26,221 bases of DNA from positions 1 through 26,221 of IMG/VR virus record IMGVR_UViG_3300006916_000322; one strand, written 5' to 3'. Position numbers and translations under genes: made by a program. This DNA comes from a virus. Of the stretch, positions 23,415 through 26,221 are shown in pieces (position 1 is the stretch's first letter; each line of letters starts with the position of its first letter). The notes beneath the pieces were generated by a model, which ran no database searches, was not told the origin of the DNA, and was given only the letters and a program-made list of their open reading frames with translations.

Positions 23415-25010
23415 GTGAATAATCTAGATATCACTAAAATACCTTTAGACGATCAAAAAACTTGGGACTTAATTTGCTCTGGTAACACTAAAGGTGTGTT
23501 TCAGCTAGAAACTAACTTAGGTAAGCATTGGTGTAAAGAGTGTAAGCCAAGAAGCATAGAAGAGTTATCAGATGTTATTAGTGCTATTCGGCCTGGATGT
23601 ATTTCCGGAGATTCGTTAATAACAATTAAAAATAGAACTTATGATACAAGATCTAATACATACGCTAAGAAGACAATCAGGGAATTATGCAATAATGCAC
23701 ATAAAGTAACCAGTCTGTTATCTCTTGATACTTCGTCTAAGAAAATTATAGACAACGGCATTGAAGATATTTTTTATAGTGGTGAGAAAGAATGTTTTGA
23801 GGTTTTAATAACAAATTATTCAAAGGGGAAGAAAAGACTACAGGTTAAGAAAAAATGGCATGATCTGGAGTGTACGGCAGAGCATAAAATGTTGACATCT
23901 GATTTAAATTGGGTTTCTTTAAAGGATTTGAAACCTGGTCAAAGAATAGCATGTCTGAAAAAAGCTAGTAACAAGACTAGAATGTCTAATACTATTAGTA
24001 ATAGACATGTAAAAGATGGGCCTAGAATGCCTAATGTAGATGGTACTAGATATTTTGCTGAAATATGTTATAAAAACTATATAGAAGAATGTGTTATATG
24101 TGATTGGGATGAAACAAGTTTAGATACACATCATATTGAAGGAAATAGACATACCAACAATAAACCAGAAAATTTAGCTTACTTATGCCCTAATTGTCAT
24201 AGAATGCATAATATGTCTTTAATAAGTACAGATGAAATACTGACAAAAAGAAAGGAAAAAGAACTGCCAAAATTTGAAGGTGTTGAATGGGTCACTTATT
24301 TAGGTAAGAAATCTGTTGGGGTAAAAGACACTTATGATATTACTATGAAGTCTCCTAATAATAATTTTATAGCTGGTAATTTTATTGTACACAATTCATT
24401 AAAGGCAAAACAAGATGGAAAGTCCATGACTCAGCACTATGCTGATAGAAAATCTAGTAAAGAAGAAATGGACAGTCTATACGGACCAATTGACCATATA
24501 GTCGCTAGTACTCAGTCAATTATCCTCTATCAAGAGCAGTCAATGAAGATTGCTCAGGTGATGGCGGGCTTCTCGGAACAACAATCAGATACTCTGAGAA
24601 AATCAATCGGTAAAAAAAATGCGTCCCTGATGGCAGAGGTAAAGGTTCAATTTTTAGAAGGATGTGAGCAGCAAGGACACTCAAAAGAGGACTCCGAGCG
24701 AATCTTTGAGATTATCGAAAAAAGTTCTAGATATAGTTTTAATAAATGTCTTGCCTTGGATACATTAGTTGAACTGGAAAACGGCGATATGATTACAATT
24801 GAAGATGTATCTATTGGAGATAAGGTAAAAACTCCGGATGGTTATGCCGTCGTAAAGAATAAATACAATAATGGCATCCAAGACGTGTTCCGAGTTAATA
24901 TTGGATGCAAAGAAATCAAGTGTACTATTACCCATAAATTTTTAAGTAAAGACGGGAAAATTCTCCCATTATGGTCCTTTCTATTTACCGGACAACCCAT
25001 ACATGAATGA
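23415..25010 (+). CDS. dnaE: DNA polymerase III alpha, fragment C, with HNH intein and a second IntN
   Basis: 531 aa from GTG at 23415, directly after an in-frame TAA. Residues 1-61 continue DnaE: LDITKIPLDDQKTWDLICSG, GVFQLET and SAIRPG. Residues 62-327 are a complete intein. Residues 328-444 are DnaE again (SLKAKQDGKSM, STQSIILYQEQSMKIAQVM, SRYSFNK). Residues 445-531 are a split-intein N-half and then a stop. After cis-splicing and trans-splicing, the fragment would supply fingers-region sequence. The SHA-containing remainder of DnaE is missing from the window. GTG follows a GAAAG-like ribosome-binding site at 23401-23405. Confidence 0.9.
   Translation: MNNLDITKIPLDDQKTWDLICSGNTKGVFQLETNLGKHWCKECKPRSIEELSDVISAIRPGCISGDSLITIKNRTYDTRSNTYAKKTIRELCNNAHKVTSLLSLDTSSKKIIDNGIEDIFYSGEKECFEVLITNYSKGKKRLQVKKKWHDLECTAEHKMLTSDLNWVSLKDLKPGQRIACLKKASNKTRMSNTISNRHVKDGPRMPNVDGTRYFAEICYKNYIEECVICDWDETSLDTHHIEGNRHTNNKPENLAYLCPNCHRMHNMSLISTDEILTKRKEKELPKFEGVEWVTYLGKKSVGVKDTYDITMKSPNNNFIAGNFIVHNSLKAKQDGKSMTQHYADRKSSKEEMDSLYGPIDHIVASTQSIILYQEQSMKIAQVMAGFSEQQSDTLRKSIGKKNASLMAEVKVQFLEGCEQQGHSKEDSERIFEIIEKSSRYSFNKCLALDTLVELENGDMITIEDVSIGDKVKTPDGYAVVKNKYNNGIQDVFRVNIGCKEIKCTITHKFLSKDGKILPLWSFLFTGQPIHE
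23598..24395 (+). other. Full-length intein in DnaE site RPG|SLKAKQ with HNH endonuclease
   Basis: 266 residues (62-327 of the precursor). Block A starts CISGDSLITI, block B is LECTAEHKML (TAEH), block F is DTYDITMKSPNNNFIAGN, and block G is VHN with Ser+1. The insert between B and F is an HNH nuclease with two CxxC pairs: ECVICDWDETSLDTHHIEG (Cys226, Cys229, His239/His240) and LCPNCHRMHN (Cys258, Cys261, His262). All splice-junction residues are intact, so it should cis-splice. The HNH type differs from the LAGLIDADG intein in UvsX and from the Vsr-like enzyme at 20242. Confidence 0.9.
24747..25007 (+). other. Second split intein N-half (IntN), DnaE site YSFNK|SHA-type
   Basis: 87 residues after YSFNK, beginning CLALDTLVELENGDMITIED. 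Block B is IKCTITHKFLSKDG (TITH). It ends with KILPLWSFLFTGQPIHE and a stop; blocks F and G are absent. The insertion point lies four residues beyond the site of cyanobacterial split DnaE inteins (Y|CFNKSH). No matching C-half occurs in the remaining 1.2 kb. I expect a downstream gene starting with a roughly 35-aa C-half followed by SHA/SHS-type DnaE sequence. Confidence 0.88.
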
Positions 25011-25173
25011 ATTTATAGAAGATCAATATTGGAAAGATTTTAATAATGGCAAGAATCTAGATAAGTACGGAATAAAAACGATAAAAGTTATCATGTTAGA
25101 TAGGTGGCAGTCACAAGACCCATCCTTTTTTGCATTCAAAAATAGAGAAGAATTATTAAGAGTTGGTAAATGA
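25003..25173 (+). CDS. Small hypothetical protein after DnaE fragment C
   Basis: 56 aa from ATG at 25003 to TGA at 25171-25173. It overlaps the fragment C stop by 8 nt and the next gene by 4 nt (ATGA), a typical coupling pattern here. The sequence has WKDFNNGKNLDKYGIKTIKV and a C-terminal helix. No intein C-half motif (block F, HN end) is present, so it is not the missing partner. No family is recognised. Confidence 0.5.
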   Translation: MNEFIEDQYWKDFNNGKNLDKYGIKTIKVIMLDRWQSQDPSFFAFKNREELLRVGK

Positions 25174-25592
25174 CTAATAATGCTTATTCAAAGATCAATA
25201 ATGTTGACCCTAGCCACATAATGGAATGGTTCTACTTCAGTGTCTGTGAGGCTGGTGGTGATGGTGCAGCGGTCATCTGTTGTGGAAACCCAAAAGAAAC
25301 CTCTGAATACTTCATTCAATGGTGGAAGAAGCGATATTTACCACAAATGAAGAAGAACGGATATAAAAAAGATGAATTCTGGCATCCCGTAGAAGAATAT
25401 ACTGGACAAAATGGAGAACTTATATTAAACTATCATGATGGCAACGAGAACTTTATGTTCTGTGATCAGGTTGTTGATCTTGGTCATGGTGATGTTAGTT
25501 TTATTGTTGAATCGGACTGTAAGACTCTTGATGGGAAATTTACATGCCGGAAAGTTATAAAGTTAGATATGTACGATAATTGGAATAAATAG
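25170..25592 (+). CDS. Hypothetical phage protein
   Basis: 140 aa. The sequence contains HIMEWFYFSVCEAGGDGAAV, then aromatic-rich and basic stretches (FIQWWKKRYLPQMKKNGYKK) and a C-terminal HGDVSFIVESDCKTLDGKFT. It looks like a small globular alpha/beta protein, with five cysteines and no recognised motif. ATGA overlap with the previous gene supports the start. Its function is unknown. Confidence 0.55.
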   Translation: MTNNAYSKINNVDPSHIMEWFYFSVCEAGGDGAAVICCGNPKETSEYFIQWWKKRYLPQMKKNGYKKDEFWHPVEEYTGQNGELILNYHDGNENFMFCDQVVDLGHGDVSFIVESDCKTLDGKFTCRKVIKLDMYDNWNK

Positions 25593-25703
25593 GGGGGAAA
25601 AATTAGAGCTAGAGTAACTAATAGCATCAACATGAGTAACTACAGACTATAAAAATTGAACTTGACATAAGCCGTACTAAACGTCTTTTTTTGGATTTAG
25701 ATT
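25593..25703 (+). other. Intergenic gap with a repeated 9-mer and a T-tract
   Basis: This is the largest gap besides 311-387. It contains GAGTAACTA twice (25612-25620 and 25634-25642), 22 nt apart, then TTGACA at 25662-25667 and a run of seven T at 25686-25692. No -10 box sits at 16-18 nt from the TTGACA, and no strong hairpin precedes the T-run. It may hold control sequences for the next gene. I see no gene, tRNA or clear terminator. Confidence 0.4.
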
Positions 25704-26221
25704 ATGAATATTTTTGTACTTTCTTATGACCCCGTAGAAGCAGCCCAGTCGCAAGTCAACCGTCATAATATAAAGATGATTTTGGAAAGTGCCCAGCTAC
25801 TTTGCACTGCTCACCATATGTGTCCAAAATACGAACTGCCTATCAAGTTCTATCGTAAAACACACCACAATCACCCGTGTGCCATATGGACTCGTGAGTC
25901 GTCTGATAATTATAAATGGCTCTGCAAGCACGCTATCGCTCTATGTGATGAATATACTTACCGTTACGATAAGACACACGCATCACGAGGAATTATTGAG
26001 TGGTGTTACGATCATATTCCTGACTTACCAGATATTGGTCCAACCTCTGTTAGACTTGCTATGCCGGATGAATACAAAAATGATGATCCGGTAGAATCTT
26101 ATAGAAATTATTATTACTATGATAAAGGTAAAAATATTCAATGCGAGTGGAAACGTAGAAATCCACCAGACTGGTGGAACAGAATGTTAGCACTTGACGA
26201 ACTTACAAAACAAGCACAAGA
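25704..26221 (+). CDS. Conserved phage protein of unknown function (partial, runs off the window)
   Basis: At least 172 aa, from ATG at 25704 to the window end without a stop. The reading is typical of a widespread phage family with the opening MNIFVLSYDPVEAAQSQVNR, the segments KMILESAQLLCTAHH, HPCAIWTRESSDNYKWLCKH and EYTYRYDKTH, and the end-segment AMPDEYKNDDPVESYRNYYY. The conserved His, Trp, Tyr and Arg residues suggest an enzyme or nucleotide-binding protein. I recall such proteins mostly as 'hypothetical', so I give no function. The initiator is preceded by a 111-nt gap. Confidence 0.75.
   Translation, partial: MNIFVLSYDPVEAAQSQVNRHNIKMILESAQLLCTAHHMCPKYELPIKFYRKTHHNHPCAIWTRESSDNYKWLCKHAIALCDEYTYRYDKTHASRGIIEWCYDHIPDLPDIGPTSVRLAMPDEYKNDDPVESYRNYYYYDKGKNIQCEWKRRNPPDWWNRMLALDELTKQAQ

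Noticed and set aside
25003-25592. Missing split-intein C-half for the second IntN
   Set aside because: Neither gene here starts with a block F/G sequence or HN-Ser/Cys junction followed by DnaE sequence.
25662-25692. Sigma70 promoter or terminator (TTGACA followed by a T-run)
   Set aside because: No -10-like hexamer lies 16-18 nt from TTGACA, and no stable stem precedes the seven T residues.
25789-26094. 101-codon + strand frame near the right end
   Set aside because: It is an alternate frame of the conserved phage gene starting at 25704, whose translation shows clear family-like motifs.
1-26221. tRNA genes, CRISPR arrays, IS elements, integrase or attachment sites
   Set aside because: The gene-free gaps are short. 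None contains a tRNA-like cloverleaf, regularly spaced repeats or terminal inverted repeats that I could see, and no recombinase gene was recognised.

Overview
The window is a gene-dense, AT-rich stretch of what is most likely a lytic tailed-phage genome (Caudoviricetes), perhaps an uncultured environmental phage. Every convincing gene is on the + strand. Neighbouring genes overlap or sit a few bases apart, and starts include ATG, GTG and TTG. I saw no tRNA, rRNA, CRISPR array, IS element or integrase. The phage assignment rests on the UvsX/RecA-like recombinase, DnaB-type helicase, DnaG-type primase, T4-like dNMP kinase and DnaE-type polymerase lying together with many small unknown ORFs. The host cannot be named from sequence.

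Layout. (1) 1-371: the 3' end of an unidentified gene, possibly structural, closed by a strong hairpin terminator. (2) 388-3971: envelope and host-interaction genes: a small membrane protein, a membrane-anchored PAS protein, a permuted NlpC/P60-like hydrolase, a secreted trypsin-like protease fused to a thioredoxin-like domain, and a small hydrophobic protein. (3) 3986-8460: nucleotide metabolism: dCMP deaminase, class II (B12-dependent) ribonucleotide reductase, two small ORFs, dUTPase and a PhoH-like ATPase. (4) 8441-10335: small unknowns, including a three-helix membrane protein, an FmdB-type zinc ribbon and an HTH-like protein. (5) 10328-18582: recombination and replication: UvsX/RecA interrupted by an intein, a small PD-(D/E)XK or EDxHD nuclease, DnaB-like helicase, primase, dNMP kinase and a RecB/Cas4-like nuclease with four cysteines. 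(6) 18539-25010: DNA polymerase III alpha (DnaE) broken over several genes. (7) 25003-26221: small unknowns and the start of a conserved phage gene.

The main discovery is the polymerase. Fragment A (18539-19984) ends in an N-terminal split-intein half. Fragment B (21047-21835) begins with the matching C-terminal half and carries all three catalytic aspartates. Between them lie a 71-aa ORF and a free-standing Vsr-like/PD-(D/E)XK homing-endonuclease candidate. This is the 'fractured gene' arrangement known from environmental phage sequence. B then stops in a natural linker of DnaE, and the chain resumes in fragment C (23415-25010), with no intein at that break. A DnaQ-like exonuclease, a DNA/RNA non-specific endonuclease and a small ORF fill the gap. 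C carries a complete intein with an HNH endonuclease and ends in a second N-terminal split-intein half. Its partner, with the rest of DnaE, is not in this window and should lie downstream. I infer an enzyme assembled from at least four polypeptides by two trans-splicing events, one cis-splicing event and one non-covalent junction.

The UvsX intein is a separate novelty. It starts with Ala, sits inside the Walker A motif, and has the Trp/Cys/Thr signature of class 3 inteins. The window therefore holds four inteins, two complete and two split, with three different endonuclease types associated.
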